The notes under the pieces were generated by a model. It did no database searches. It was not told where the DNA came from and worked only from the letters and a program-made list of their open reading frames with translations. This document shows positions 11,991-24,070 of a stretch of DNA of 64,000 nucleotides, piece by piece (the first letter of the stretch is position 1; each line of letters starts with the position of its first letter). The position numbers and the translations under genes are program-made. This DNA is from Chromobotia macracanthus (Eukaryota; Chordata; Actinopteri; Cypriniformes; Botiidae): the NCBI GenBank assembly GCA_036877525.1, contig JAZGTH010000008.1, positions 10,191,001 to 10,255,000 of the forward strand, read 5' to 3'.

Positions 11991-12618
11991 AGTGTGTTCG
12001 TTGGCAGTGGGCAGATTGTATTAGAAGCATAAAAGAAATTAAAGAAGAGGATGTGGGCATATACACGCAAGGCTCTGTTCCAAAACCTAGTGAGTGGCCT
12101 ACTGTACGTAGGCAGCATTTTAATCATCATATGTGTACTTCCGACACAAAGCTCGTTCCAAGGTAGACTGCAACAATTTTCCATAATTATTTTGGCCAAA
12201 TTCTAAAGAAGCAATTGATGTATCCTTCTAGGAGTTGGCAATCCCATAATGTTTTATGACAAGATCAGTATTATAAATCATCAAAGATTATTGTATTAGA
12301 ATAGTGTTATCAACATAACAACACCAAATTGCATTGAAATCATAAGTCCCCTATGTGTTTTACATAAGATGAGCTATTTGTACAATGGACAGAGTTTCTG
12401 TATAACTACAACATTCCAGATTAGTCACTTTAGAGGTTTAATTTTTTCAGCAGCTTCCTATGTAGGCAGCAGACAGCTGACAGATTCTTAAGTTTAAATT
12501 TAGTCCACCCCCTCTAGTCCAAAACATTTGGGTTACTCCATTTGGATTGTATAATGCTTTGTTGAACTGTTTATTGTTGAACTGTTCAGCTGAACTGTTC
12601 AACTGAGGGACAGTTGTG
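11991..12618. other. Non-coding sequence, possibly more LINE debris
   Basis: The minus-strand sequence directly upstream of the reverse-transcriptase core has no further motif I can name. No other gene seen. Confidence 0.4.
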
Positions 12619-12880
12619 GGAGGGGTGGTTGTGGCCTACTGGTTAGTGAGTCGGGCTTGTGATCAGAAGGTTGCTTGTTCGATTCCAGCGCTGGGTAGCA
12701 ACTGAAGTGCACTTGAGCAAGGCACCTAACCCCCAATTTCTCCCCGGGCGCAGTAGTGTGCTGTCCACTGCTCCGGTGTGTGTGTGTGTTCGCTCCTCAC
12801 CAGTGATGGGTTAAATGCAGAGGTAACATTTCAGGTATGGGTTACCATATCTGACAAAATATGTCACTTTCACTTTCTAA
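12619..12880 (+). mobile_element. tRNA-derived SINE
   Basis: The 5' head contains an RNA polymerase III A box (TGGCCTACTGG at 12632-12642) and a B box (TGTTCGATTCC at 12676-12686), spaced as in a tRNA gene. The body has CTTGAGCAAGGCACCTAACC, CCCCAATTTCTCCCCGGGCG, CTGTCCACTGCTCCGGTGTG, a short GT run and GATGGGTTAAATGCAGAG. This is a body widely found in cyprinid and other teleost SINEs (HAmo/V-SINE-like; the family name is from memory). The tail GTATGGGTTACCATA...TCACTTTCACTTT fits the 3' end. The copy looks nearly complete, with a shortened centre. It would have been moved by a partner LINE's machinery. Confidence 0.85.
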
Positions 12881-13137
12881 ACAAACAAGTGGGCAAACTA
12901 TTCTGTACAGGATTTGAGTCACATAAGTGTCAATATATTACCTGACAGTGAGTTTGAGTATCAGCAGTCTGGGTGAGCACACAGTCCCTAAAGCCTGATT
13001 GATCAGTCATTTCATCAGCCAAGACTTTCCAACTTTCTTCCTTGTTATTTCTCTGAAAGAAAACTGAATATGATTAACATCATTTTTTGACACCTCACAC
13101 ACTTCAATGTTTTCATCCATCAGTTTAAATGCATTAT
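12881..13137. other. Non-coding spacer
   Basis: Short stretch between a SINE and a MITE; nothing recognised. Confidence 0.5.
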
Positions 13138-13412
13138 CCCAGCTAACAATTTTAGATTGTAGGAATGTATCCCTAACGTTTCCAATAAAACCAAAAAAGT
13201 TTAAATGTTATTTGAAAGTTCTAGGAACATTTTTAGACACTGCATTAACGTTATTTCTTGGTTATAGGAACGTTATTCAGACAATGTTCCACTAACAACT
13301 TAAGAAAAAGTTTTTTGTTGCTGCTATAACGTAACTGCAAGAAAGTTTTTGATAACTCAGAGAACTCTGAGAGAACATTAGCCAACGTTCTGAGAATGTT
13401 CCCTGTGAGCAT
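13138..13412 (-). mobile_element. Family A MITE (copy 4)
   Basis: Reverse orientation: CCCAGCTAACAATTTTAGAT opens it and AACGTTCTGAGAATGTTCCC then TGTGAGCATGG closes it, so the final GCTGGG is mutated. The TAACAACTTAAGAA and AACGTTATTTCTTGGTTATA segments are clear. It is flanked by AT on both sides. About 60 bp of the AT-rich centre are missing. Confidence 0.85.
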
Positions 13413-14754
13413 GGATGCTGCAGTAAGACAAACAGACTATTTAATAGGATGCATGCATTTTTAAATTAGTCTTGTCATGTAAACCAAATAATTCTAATGT
13501 TTTGTTGCTAAAAATATATAAAAATACAAATAGTCCATCTCCAAAGAGGAATGAAAGGACAAATTAGTGAGATTTATTACTCCAAGCCCTCCAAACAGTT
13601 AAACTCAGGGAGTTACATAACAGCTCTGTCAAAAAAAAGAAAATATATTTTCATTGGCGTGACATGGAAAGATTTACCCATGAGATCATCTCCTCCCACA
13701 GATCATCAGCATATGGTGTGATCCATAGTCCTGCATTCTGACCTTTTGCTTCCGTCATGGCCCGAGTTGAAGCCCACCTGATCTTTCTGGCCCGGTTCTG
13801 AGCACCTTAGGGTAAATAGAGTACGATCAAACCGTGAGAGTCACTGAACAGATGGTGCTCTTGTAAGCTGCATGTAAATATGTCCTTTAGTTATGTCTCA
13901 TTGCACATGATATTTTTCCACCTTAAGCAAATTTCAGCCTCAGTAGAGATAAACAGAGTCGTGTGGCTTTTGAACTTATCTTTGAGGTTATCACTTCGCA
14001 CTGGCAAAAGGTGAGTTCCCTGACAGCTTGTAAAAACATTTCACACAAGATCTAAAAAAAAAAGAAAAAGAAACAAACAACCTTCTGGACAGGTAATATA
14101 AAGTGCTTTTTAGCAAAATATAAAACATGGTACAGATATCCAGGGGCAAACAAAGCTACACAAGCCTTTTCTGCGCCCTTTGGGCAACGTAGATGAAGAA
14201 TTATAGTGTAAACAGCAGAGGATAAAACCATTTAGTTGTCACAGACTGGCCCCTAGAATCAGGGCATCACAGAAGGGCCCTGAAGTGTCCTCTCATTATA
14301 TGAGAGTTAGCTGGGTGGCCCCGAGGTTAACCTGGGCACACCTCTGAGGTGGCATTTAATCAGATCCATTGGGTCAGCAGCATGTTGTGCTATAACTGTA
14401 GATGTGCTAGACAAAGGGGATTGTGGGATAGATCGGCAAATGGACGTATAGTGTTTTTCCTTGGGTAACTGGGGATTTTTTCTTTGTTGCACGGAAGAAT
14501 TTGTTGAGAAATGTGTCAGCGCAGCTTTAAAAGAGTATTCATCTTGTAACTGAGTTTATGTCGTTGCATTACAAAATATGCTTCAAGCTTGTTTATGAGA
14601 CTGTCACAAATTTAATTAGTCCCCAAGTAAACGCCTAATGTCTTGTTCAAAAACCAGCGTGACAGCTGACAGATGGCGATGACGTGCGGGCCTTTATGTT
14701 GTATTATTCGAGGATATTAACTAGTTTTTACTTTGTTTGACACACGTGTAATTT
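13413..14754. other. Non-coding sequence, nothing recognised
   Basis: No coding frame of note, no further repeat recognised. A short poly-A/AAAAAAG tract lies near 14055. Confidence 0.5.
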
Positions 14755-14910
14755 AAAAGGATACTGTGCCCAGAAATGGAAATTCTGTTAATATTTACTC
14801 ACCCTTGTGTTGTTTGAAACCCGTAAGACACAAAAGGAGATAATTTATTAAATATCCCATTGGGTAGATTGAAAACAATGGCAGTACATTATCACTGACT
14901 TTAATGGTTC
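14755..14910 (+). mobile_element. DNA element with ATTTACTCACCC core (family E, copy 1)
   Basis: AAAAGGATACTGTGCCCAGA corresponds to the usual AAAGGGATAGTTCACCCAAA start. It is followed by GGAAATTCTGTTAATATTTA, CTCACCCTTGTGTTGTTTGA, GTAAGACACAAAAGGAGATA and GAAAACAATGGCAGT. This is one of the commonest short DNA transposon-derived repeats of cyprinid genomes. Only the left half is recognisable; the right terminus (reverse complement of the start) is not seen. Confidence 0.75.
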
Positions 14911-15502
14911 ATAAAGCACCCAAGAGTGTCAGCAAAAAATATATACAGCTCGACATACTACAGTTTAGGAGAAAAACTGTATTTCATTACTGTATTTAAA
15001 CAATTTTACAGTAAATTCAACCAGGCCTACATGACACCTCATATTTGTTTCAAATAGCCATTGCATTTGATATTTTGTTAAAAAATGCATTGACTCATAC
15101 ATTTTTAAAAGCGGTGAAAGTGTCCAAATATGTTTTTGGGCTACTGTACTGTGTTGTTAACCTCTCACTCTGCAGTATTATTTTGTCTGCATTGTTAAAC
15201 TCTGCTGTGGCAAAAGCTGCAGAAAATCAATAAATGTAGCTTACATTGTCACACTGCCAAACTCAGAATTTAGAGGAATTACAAACATGAGTAACATTGT
15301 GAGGTTTGGAGTTTTATATGCAGAGAATCCAGTTATTTTACACAACTGGGACATAAAATCTACATCAAGTTACCTTTCTGCATCACTGCACATAGCAATA
15401 GTTAATTTGCTGGAGGGACATGAAGTGGAAATTAAGCAATTAAGAAACAGTTTGGTTTCAAAATCCACCAGTGACAAAAGCATGTGTGTGTATATGTATA
15501 TA

Positions 15503-15540
<38 letters not shown>

Positions 15541-16530
15541 TCATCTATCTATGATAGACAGACCGACAGATACACACACACTCACACACATACACACACA
15601 CACATTTATACAATTTGGATTGCATTTCAGTCTTCTATGTTACTTCCATCTCATTTTTTAGAATGCATGAAAAATGTATGTTTATGTATATGTATGAAAA
15701 ACCTCGGGTGGGTCACTCAATCTCTACCATCAAATCTCTAGGCAGCTGGTAATTTCTGCCACCCAATCGCTCATGTGCTAATTTTTGGGTTGCTCAAGGT
15801 GGCCTCGGAACAAGTTGAACGTTAATGAAATGAGCAAATCCATCTGGATACAGATAGATTGCTCCGGATGGCAGCGAAATTCCATTAAATCTTGGCAAAG
15901 AAGACTAATATCCCGAGTCTGGGCCAAAGACAAGTGGCGTGGCTGTGGAATGTATCAGGAAAAAAAAATGACCCATCATGGTTCACCCAGCTTGAGCAAG
16001 TCTCCTCCAGTCATCCATATATTTATGATTGAGTAGAAACGAATTAGTTATGGCTTTCTTTAGGAAAATACTCTATTAGCTGTGCAAACTGGGTGTACGA
16101 TGGGCGTGTCATACATCAAACTGGCTTTTGTCTTCTGCAGACCTTCTTTTTAAAACTTATTATTATTTGTGAAAGCTCTCCTGTTCTGCAAAATTTCAGC
16201 AGATGCGGCATGTTGACGTGTCACTGTCTCTCTGATTGAAATCGGCCCTGAGAGTCTTTCTGTTTGGCATTGGGTGCTCTCTTGATAGACGTGCGGAATA
16301 ACCGTCTGTCTCACCTAGGACGGTAGATCTGAAAATATTATTACACAATAAAATAGTGTTCAGACAGAATTGCCTTTGAGGATTGAAGCAGAACAGTGCA
16401 GTTCGAAATAAACAACAGTGTTATATTTACACATTGATTTGTATGTAAAAATGACTTTGTTGTGCTAAGATTTTGTCCCTTTATATAACTCTGACCTCTT
16501 TGACATTTTAAATAAAAAAAACAGACACCT
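14911..16530. other. Non-coding sequence with compound microsatellite
   Basis: Open frames of 124 and 85 codons cross the AT/CA microsatellite and owe their length to it. The rest (15610-16530) shows no gene. Confidence 0.5.
15483..15605. repeat. Compound (GT)/(AT)/(CTAT)/(CA) microsatellite
   Basis: TGTGTGTATATGTATA leads into a run of about 15 AT units (15507-15537), then CATCTATCTATGATAGACAG and a CA-rich stretch (15571-15605). Such compound tracts are usually polymorphic in fish. Confidence 0.9.
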
Positions 16531-17190
16531 AAAGCAATAGTTTAAATATGAATATTTTGCAATTATTTATTCATCATCATGACATCCGAGTCTTGTATGG
16601 CTTGGTTTCTTCTGTAGAACAAAACATTATATTTTCTGAAGAATCTTCAGACAGATCTTTTCAATAGGAGGACATGTTTAATCTGCAAGGTCAAAAAATG
16701 ACAAAAAAGCATTTGAAAAATGTATGCGCTACATTTAAAGCGTTTTAAAAACTTTACATAAATAACACACACTACACATTTCAACAGATCTGTAGAAGAA
16801 CACAATGTGTGAATCATTATTCACAGTTCATCTTGAACTGTTAACTTTCTTTCTGTGTTTCACAGGAAGAAACAACAGCAGCGCAGCTAACAGGGAACGT
16901 TCTGAGGACGTTATTCTGAAGTTGTCAGTGGAACATTTTTAAAGTGTTACAGAATTAAAAAAGTTTAAATAATGTTCTTAAAACTAAGCTATAATGCTAA
17001 TAGAATGACTAAAAAAATGAACGTTTTGAATGTTCTTAGGACTTTCAATATAACATTTTTTAATGTTTTTGTTAATTAATGGAAACGTTAAGGGAACAAT
17101 CTTACAACCTGAAACTGTGAGCTGGGATATGGGTTTGGCACGACATGAGGGGGTGGAAATCATTTTAACTTTTGGGTGAACTATCTCTTT
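16531..17190 (+). mobile_element. Family E DNA element split by a MITE (copy 2)
   Basis: Opens AAAGCAATAGTTTAAATATG, continues TTATTTATTCATCATCATGA and CTTGTATGGCTTGGTTTCTT, then CTGTAGAACAAAACATT. It continues GTGTTTCACAGGAAGAAAC until 16883, is interrupted by a family A MITE, and resumes at 17127 with ATATGGGTTTGGCACGACAT. It closes with TTTTGGGTGAACTATCTCTT. The ends AAAGCAATAGTT and AACTATCTCTTT are imperfect inverted repeats. Without the insert it is about 417 bp. The reading across the gap matches the known order of this family (AAGAAA...TCATATGGGTTTGG), so the two parts belong together. Confidence 0.8.
16884..17126 (+). mobile_element. Family A MITE nested in family E (copy 5)
   Basis: CAGCTAACAGGGAACGTTCT to AACCTGAAACTGTGAGCTGGG. 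The centre lacks the ATATATCATATATC stretch: GAGGACG runs straight into TTATTCTGAAGTTGTCAGTG. It interrupts a family E element, so it is the younger insertion of the two. Confidence 0.85.
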
Positions 17191-17897
17191 AAAACTGTGT
17201 TGAAGGTAATTAACAGCCCAGCTTACCTGTGATTCCCTTTTTAATAACTTACGTGCCATCTAACATCACACTTGGCTTGAAGCAAAACTGGACGGCCAGT
17301 TTGGAAAGGAAATTTTTCAGTTAGCATTGTGATGAAGCTCGTGTTTTCCTGATGTCTCTGGACATGTCAGCAGGTGTTTCGGAGAGCATCCAGGTAGCAG
17401 AGAAATGGGGACATCAGAAGCAATATTAATGATGATTGAAAACGAAGAGCTTTTGGGCCTGTAATTAAAACACTGAGGGGCTTGAAATATAATGCACTGG
17501 GGCTCATTAGGGTGCTGGCCAGTGACACATTTTATTAATGAAGCTGCTTCCGTCTCCTGAGACTTCTCAGAATTATCCCCAGTCCCTTCAAAACAAGCTC
17601 AGGAAGAAAAATCGCTTTTGGCTCGGGCTCAATAGTTTAGTAATCCTTAGGTGTGTGTAGTCAATGAGGCAGCTAAACAGATGTTACTGATACACTACGA
17701 AAGTGCAGGAATTTTGTAAGTGGTTGAATTTGTGTTGTGTAATAAATCTTGGGAACAAAAATTGGTCCCTTGGTGAAAAGCGTTGTGATTGTCTATGTGG
17801 TCAGGTTCCAGGAGCTTGTTTAAGAAGTTTAAACTTGAGTCAAGGCTATCCATGCTGGATGTATAAATGCAATATAGCAATGCAAAACTGGGCCTGT
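17191..17897. other. Non-coding sequence; candidate conserved element
   Basis: No repeat seen. 17450-17640 (around ATTTTATTAATGAAGCTGCT and GGCTCATTAGGGTGC) has balanced composition and homeodomain-type cores, reminiscent of vertebrate conserved non-coding DNA. This is an impression, not evidence of conservation. Confidence 0.25.
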
Positions 17898-17963
17898 CCA
17901 GCTAACAAGGAACGTTCTTGGAATGTTTGCTAATATTCCCTAAATGTTCTCTCAAAAGTAGCT
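17898..17963 (+). mobile_element. Family A MITE, left-end fragment (copy 6)
   Basis: CCAGCTAACAAGGAACGTTC, then GGAATGTTTGCTAATATTCC and CTAAATGTTCTCTCAAAAGT; similarity then ends. Confidence 0.8.
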
Positions 17964-19227
17964 AGTTAGCAACAAGTTAGTTGGGTTTAGCTGTTATTCT
18001 GACATAGTTTTGGCTGCCTTGTTCTTCTTCAGTACATTTTATCTGTTTATACAGTCGAGGAAAATAAAAGCTGATAAGACGCTGCCCTCATGTCATGTAG
18101 GGTCAGATTTTTAATCGATCTTTCTCACTTTTTGGCAAGCAGACAAGGTTCATAAAAGGTCTGGTGTCATATAGAGACATACCCTCATCTTGTCAGCTAT
18201 GGCTCTACAGCCTAAAGATCAACAGATACAGACAATGAAGATTTTCCACTTAGAATGTCAAGACAAAGCATAATAAACTGCAAACTTTATTCCCTACAAA
18301 TTAAATAAGTAACCAGAAAATACCAGAAAACCTTAAACATGAGAGACTGACTCTTAAATGGGTCCTATCGTGAAAAAAACTTCTACAAATGACATACTGA
18401 AACATACAGTACTGACAACTTTACACAACTGAAAACGTTCTCTTGAATTCTCTTGGATTATTTGTTGAAATGTAACTGCACAAATGGCTGGTTCTGAACT
18501 TCTACAACTTACTGACATAAGACAAATGAACACAATCAACTACATTTACATCTCAGCAACGCTTGCTCAGTGTTCAGCAATTTGACCCAAACACAGTGCG
18601 GTTATGTTAGCTCCATCCTGTGAGATGACAACTTCCAATTCATGTTTTTTGTTGCCTATTTAACTTCTTGCCCTTCTGGTTTACTTTTAAAATCTGTGGC
18701 TCTTTGCTTTGCTACTCAGTGAGACCTTGAAAAACTCACCAATAAATGGCTTTACTTTCAAGGTTTTTTTGGTCTTTCTTGATACGCTGTGTTTTCATTT
18801 CTGTTTACAGACACAATAAAGGCAGCAGTGAGATATATACATTCTGTATATAATATAGTCCTTGTCTTTTTTTCTCCTTGGCACATATTAAATAAACCTT
18901 GCACCGATTTATTGTCTGTTGTGATAAAACATCAACAATCTGAAAAACTGGCATAGTCAAAAATAAAATGTTGTTTCGTTTATATGTTTGTTTGTCCACA
19001 ACTTTATTTCATCCTGTACAGCAATATGTGGCTGACTTTAGGAGCGATGAACTAGCTGCTTCAGGGCTAGACAAATGGCAGATTTTTTTAGTAGTAATAG
19101 TACTAGTAGTACTAATTTTAATTAATTTTTTGTTGTCCCTTTGAGCTGTTGAAGCAAACAGCTGTCCATGTTCAAAACACGCAAAAACACACCAGATATA
19201 CTGCAGACACTACAAATATACTTCTAA
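17964..19227. other. Non-coding sequence, nothing recognised
   Basis: AT-rich, only short unremarkable open frames. Confidence 0.5.
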
Positions 19228-19457
19228 TGAACAGGGAACGTTCTCAGAATGTTATGGCTATCATTCTCTAAGAGTTCTCTTAAAACGTTATCAAAACGTT
19301 CTTGCAGTAATGTTAGCAGTGTTTTTCTAATGTTATATATCATATATCAAAAATGTTATTCTTAAGTTGGCAGTGGAATGTTTTAAAAACATTCCTAGAA
19401 CATTCAAAATATTATTTTTAATGGAAACATTCTTGTAACCTAAAATTGTTAGCTGGG
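19228..19457 (+). mobile_element. Family A MITE (copy 7)
   Basis: GAACAGGGAACGTTCTCAGA to CCTAAAATTGTTAGCTGGG. The first CCCAGCTA is mutated (CTTCTAATGA). The part from TTAAGTTGGCAGTGGAATG jumps to AACATTCCTAGAACATTC, so about 80 bp of the usual right half are deleted. Confidence 0.85.
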
Positions 19458-19714
19458 AATAGGAGGCCCTATATATATATATAAAACCACTTCCATTTCA
19501 ACCACTTAAAAGCAGACATACTGTACCAGCTTCTTCATACAATGAAGGCACTGACATTATTGTCGATTACATGCTAATCATAGCTGGAAGGCATTATCTC
19601 TGGATGATCTCGTGTCAGTAATTACCTGCTTTATGGAGAAAGACAGACGCCATCAGTTCTGCAAGAAAGCCACATTAGCAGACATGTCTGACCAACGTTT
19701 GTCAGAAGATTAGC
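19458..19714. other. Spacer between two oppositely oriented MITEs
   Basis: About 257 bp with a short (TA)n near 19470; nothing else recognised. Confidence 0.5.
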
Positions 19715-19990
19715 CCCAGCTAAGGACAAGAATGGTAAGGATAAGAACATTTCTGTTAAGGAACAAAAACATTAAAAATGTTATTCTGAATGTTAGGAAT
19801 GTTCAAAACATACAGTTTTTTGGACTTTGTATTAACGTTATTGGTTATTAGAACATTATTCAAACATTTTCTAATTTTGTACGTTTTTAAAACATCCCAC
19901 TAACAACTTAAGAATAACGCTTTTAATATATATGATATATTTCATATGAACTTTTCAGAGAACGTTAGCCAACCTTCCCTGTAAGATGGG
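19715..19990 (-). mobile_element. Family A MITE (copy 8)
   Basis: CCCAGCTAAGGACAAG at one end and AGAACGTTAGCCAACC, TTCCCTGTAAGATGGG at the other. Internal CAACTTAAGAATAACG and TATATGATATAT are typical. Diverged at both ends. It faces copy 7 in inverted orientation. Confidence 0.8.
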
Positions 19991-21139
19991 GCAGACATTG
20001 GTCTACAGTACATGTTCGCTGTGTGTAACCTGAAACTGAATCATGGCTTGTGAAATTTCTCTTCACTTCTCCTGCACAGTAACATTAAGATCAGCAGACC
20101 ATGTTACAGATCAAAACATGTTCTCGTCCAACAGACTCAGTTGGAGACCTTGAAATCTTTGTTCAGACTGTGGCAGTTTCCCTTCAGTTTGCTTTATTCT
20201 TTATTTATTCTTTCATGCCAACCACAGTGTAAAGTGCACCATACATTTTCAACGGTACCACCTGATGGTCAACTATTTTTGTACCTGAGCGAAGACCTAA
20301 TTAAGAATGATGAGGTTGCGCTAGAAACGCTAATGACGACAAAGAAATCTCAGGAAATTGTCATGAACTATTAAGAAATGTACGAACAATACAAATGAAC
20401 CCAAAATGGGTTTTAGTTTTCAATTAGTCATTAAGATCAATTGAATGGATAGAAATTGCTCTAGCATTGAGGCTTGCTGATGTATTTTTTAGCATGCCAC
20501 ATACCGGCAATGTACCGGCAGTCAAACGCCTGGTGGGCTTCCGTGAGACGGAGAATTGCAGAGAGGGAAACTGGCCACACACCCTGCGGTTTAGTGGCAT
20601 TTGCCTGCTGACAGTAAAGTAAGTCTGACTGTCAACAGTGTCATAAGAATGGCTTCATTCACCGTCATGACCTTTACTGTTTTTTTCTGTATATTATCAT
20701 AATATTGATTTCTCTTTTGTGGCATTGGTCGACATCATTTTTATGACCCCTGTGAGGCTCTTCAGCAGCTATGTTACGATTGAAAATCTTTACGGGCAAA
20801 AAATCCTTGACCGGAAATTTATTAATAATCATGTCAATAAAAACAGCAATGAATTCGGGCCTTTTATTAAAAGCGTGAACTGTACGTTGTTTTATTTGCT
20901 GAAAGTGAATTTTTTTATCTTCTCTATGAAATAAATTTAGACCATATTGCTTTATAACAAATTACTGTAGCAATTTTAACAAACAAAAAACTTACAGAAA
21001 CATCACATGGCATTGTGGGAAAATTCCTGGTGGTGCTGCCAGCCTCCACTCGATCTGCCGAGGCCATCACAACCAAGAAACAACTTAAACACACCTGACT
21101 AACTTAAAAGAAACCTAATGCCTGATGTACCGATGTTTA
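19991..21139. other. Non-coding sequence, nothing recognised
   Basis: Frames of 77 and 71 codons carry no recognisable features. No repeat seen. Confidence 0.5.
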
Positions 21140-21315
21140 ACCTCATTTAACAATGTTAAAAAACCTTTCTTCTACTGTTCATTCTGTTCATCAGAACTAT
21201 TCCAACCTGTAAATGTAGCTTTGTAGACAAGGCTTGTTGGTTCTTAGGGCAGAATGTAAAACTGCAAGTCGCTCTGGATAAAAGCATCTGCTAAATGAGT
21301 AAAGGTAAATGTAAA
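21140..21315 (+). mobile_element. SINE/LINE 3' segment with GATAAAAGCATCTGCTAAATG motif (family C, copy 1)
   Basis: The right end AAGTCGCTCTGGATAAAAGC, ATCTGCTAAATGAGTAAAGG and TAAATGTAAA is the well-known teleost tail. Upstream AGCTTTGTAGACAAGGCTTG and TTGGTTCTTAGGGCA match, in reverse orientation, the copy at 27.8 kb. Together they define a dispersed repeat of at least 170 bp. The tail motif is shared by V-SINE-like elements of bony fishes (named from memory). No tRNA head is seen here, so it is 5' truncated. Confidence 0.8.
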
Positions 21316-23513
21316 TTGGCATAAATAACTGTTTTTTGTCTGTAGCTAAAAGAGCAAAATTAACCAGCAAAACAATGTAAAAACAATGTATTCATGCTGC
21401 AGTCTAAGCTAAGAGACTTGAATAAAGGCACAATCCTGTAGATGTTACATTAATATATGTGCAAATATAAATTTGCAGATGTAAATCTATAAATTTGCAA
21501 GAGGCTATTGTAACGCAGAGAGAGCTGATTGTAATGCATTACCAGTACACTGCTGTAAAATCAGTCATTTCTTGATCCTGTCCACTGTGAAGTCACAATA
21601 TACAGTTACTTTTAATAAACTACTAAGACGTAAATTATGGCAATTAGAAGCCAGAAATATACTGTAAATTCACACCATTTCTTATGCTGAAGTGTTGGGA
21701 TGACTGACTGGATTATTTTTTCCTGTGATGTTTTCTGTGAGAACTTCCATCTGTTCACACCAAGCTGAGATGAGACAGTCTGTTCTGTGCTATTGCATCA
21801 TAGATGTGTCCATTCTGTTTCCAGATCCCTTCAAGAGGATCTAGACAGCTCCAATTGGGAGGTAATTCAGGAGACATCATTCTCTCATTTTTCAGCTTTG
21901 TTTCTTAGATTCCCTTGGAAAAGTAAAAAATACATCAATCGATAACATACATTATGAGCAAAGTGCTAAAATATAAAATTATAGCTATACAGCTATAAAA
22001 ATAGCTCAGATAATTGGGTTTTGTAAGAGTCTGATCAGAAATCAAACATTCATATCTCTGACTATAAAGGACACATCGGGGTCTTTTATTAAGTCTCAAT
22101 TTGATCCCCATTTAATCTCATTGCTGTATGAGAAAAAAACATATGCGATATTAAATCCTTTCCTATGATATTTCAGACCATGAAATATTGAATATAGTCC
22201 AGCCATAACTGAAGCAATACTTAAGCATATGTTGCAAAATTGTGATGTTTCCTGTGTGAAGTGTTGTCAGAATTGGTAAACTTGTCCTGAAAAGCTAGAA
22301 CGCCGCCAAAAGAACACCACTTCCTTTAAAACGTTTCGCATACACGAACATGAACTACAAAATTCACTTTTTAAGACACCCTGTGTACAAACATTTTCAG
22401 ATTGCTTATGCTGAAAACAGGAACTGCCAAAATGAATGCTGAACGATGATGCAAATGGCAGAGAAAATGACAACCTTCAGTAACAGATGGCTGTCTTATC
22501 TGTCCGTTCATTTTTTCTTGTTGCTCTCTTCTTTGACTAGCCAGCTGAACAGCTGCCTCAGAGAATGTATTTCTGTTTACTTATGCGGCATTCATGATGT
22601 CGATAATAAGCAAGAGTCTAAGGCAAAACATAAATCGTAAGATCCTTTGCAGGTGGTGCAAGGGATTAAGACACCCCCCCCTCAACACACACACCTTCCA
22701 TACAATTGCCCTGTTGTGTGTTTGCTTACCAAAGTATTTATTGATATTTTCAAATCATTTAACACTTAAACAATACAGGAACAATTACAAAAAAATAAAG
22801 GCACATACTGAGCAGTAATGGTTAATTAATTGTTTTATTTAACTCTTTGTCTGGCAGAGGACTTCTATTTTGTAATCATAAAGAAATGTATTTTATTACA
22901 TATTACGCATATTACATATTATTACATACATATTATTTGCTGTCTGTGGCATTTAAGCCGATGTTGAGACAGAACCGTTGTGACATTCTTAAGACTGTTT
23001 TATTCACACATTCATGCACCTCGTGCAAGTGTAAGTGTTGCTCTGGGAAGCACAATGAATATTGATTTGGGGATGCACGGAATATTTCTTTCAACTAATA
23101 TTTCAAAGGAGGATAATGACAATGTTTTCCAGCGCGTGTGGCGGAGCACGGAGTGTCATAACAAATAAAAGCTTTATCAGTAGACATATCAGTGTCATTC
23201 AAATGGAATGATGATTAACCACCAAACAGAGGATTACATGCGGCGTACACAATGCGAACGGTCATTCAGATGTAAATTTGACCTCGCCTGAGACTGCAGC
23301 ACACATGCAACTGAGAGCAATAATTAAATCCAGCTCTGTATGACATCATCAGATATTGTATATTACAAACCAGCCTATTTAAATTGCACGTGCTAGATAC
23401 CTCACGTTGTTACAGATATTTTCTGTTTTCCGCTTAAACTAAGTGCGGTACAATGTGGTAAACAATACTGATGAAAGCACAACTCCTGTGATCTTCGTTT
23501 CAAAAAAGCATTA
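21316..23513. other. Non-coding sequence; candidate conserved element at 23.2 kb
   Basis: No gene recognised. 23160-23350 (around CATTCAAATGGAATGATGAT and GAGCAATAATTAAATCCAGC) reads like conserved regulatory DNA, with low certainty. Confidence 0.3.
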
Positions 23514-23775
23514 CCCAGCTAACAAGTATTGGTTGTAAGAACATTTCCCTAACATTTCCGTTACGTAACAAAAACATAATTTTTTTATTTTGAACGTTCA
23601 AGGAATGTCCAGTTTTTATATAATGTGTTAACAGTATTGGTTACTTATATACTTATGGTATATGATGTTAAAAATTCTCTTAACGTTACTGCTAGAACAT
23701 TTTTTGATAACGTTGAGAGAATTTTAGAGAACATTTAGAAAACAGCCGATGCTCTGAGAACGTTCCCTGTTAGCC
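23514..23775 (-). mobile_element. Family A MITE (copy 9)
   Basis: CCCAGCTAACAAGTATTGGT at the left; GATGCTCTGAGAACGTTCCC, TGTTAGC at the right. The right terminus continues as CCAGCTAG instead of TGGG, so it is damaged. About 70 bp around the TTAAGAATAAC region are missing. Confidence 0.85.
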
Positions 23776-24070
23776 CAGCTAGTGGACTGTTTGAATTCAC
23801 TATGATTACATTTATGGATAGGGATGCTAATTTGATAATCTATAGATATTTATGTATAGCATTGAGAATTCAGACTTGTCATGATTTGTCATTATTGGCA
23901 GCTGTCCTGCTGGTTTATCTCCAGTGTGATGGGTATACAGTTTAATCCAGCCTGACCTTCTAACCAAATATGTATTTGAAGGACAGATAAGAGACATAAG
24001 GGCCCTGACTGGGGACTGATTTTGAACTCACGCTGTTAAAAACAAGCTGAATAAACAGTCAGACTGACAA
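23776..24070. other. Spacer between two MITEs
   Basis: Nothing recognised. Confidence 0.5.

Noticed and set aside
15287..15741. Open frames of 124 and 85 codons
   Set aside because: They run through an AT/CA compound microsatellite (Tyr-Ile and Thr-His runs); the upstream part matches nothing known.
22670..22700. Poly-C with CA-rich tail
   Set aside because: Too short to call a repeat and without any second feature.
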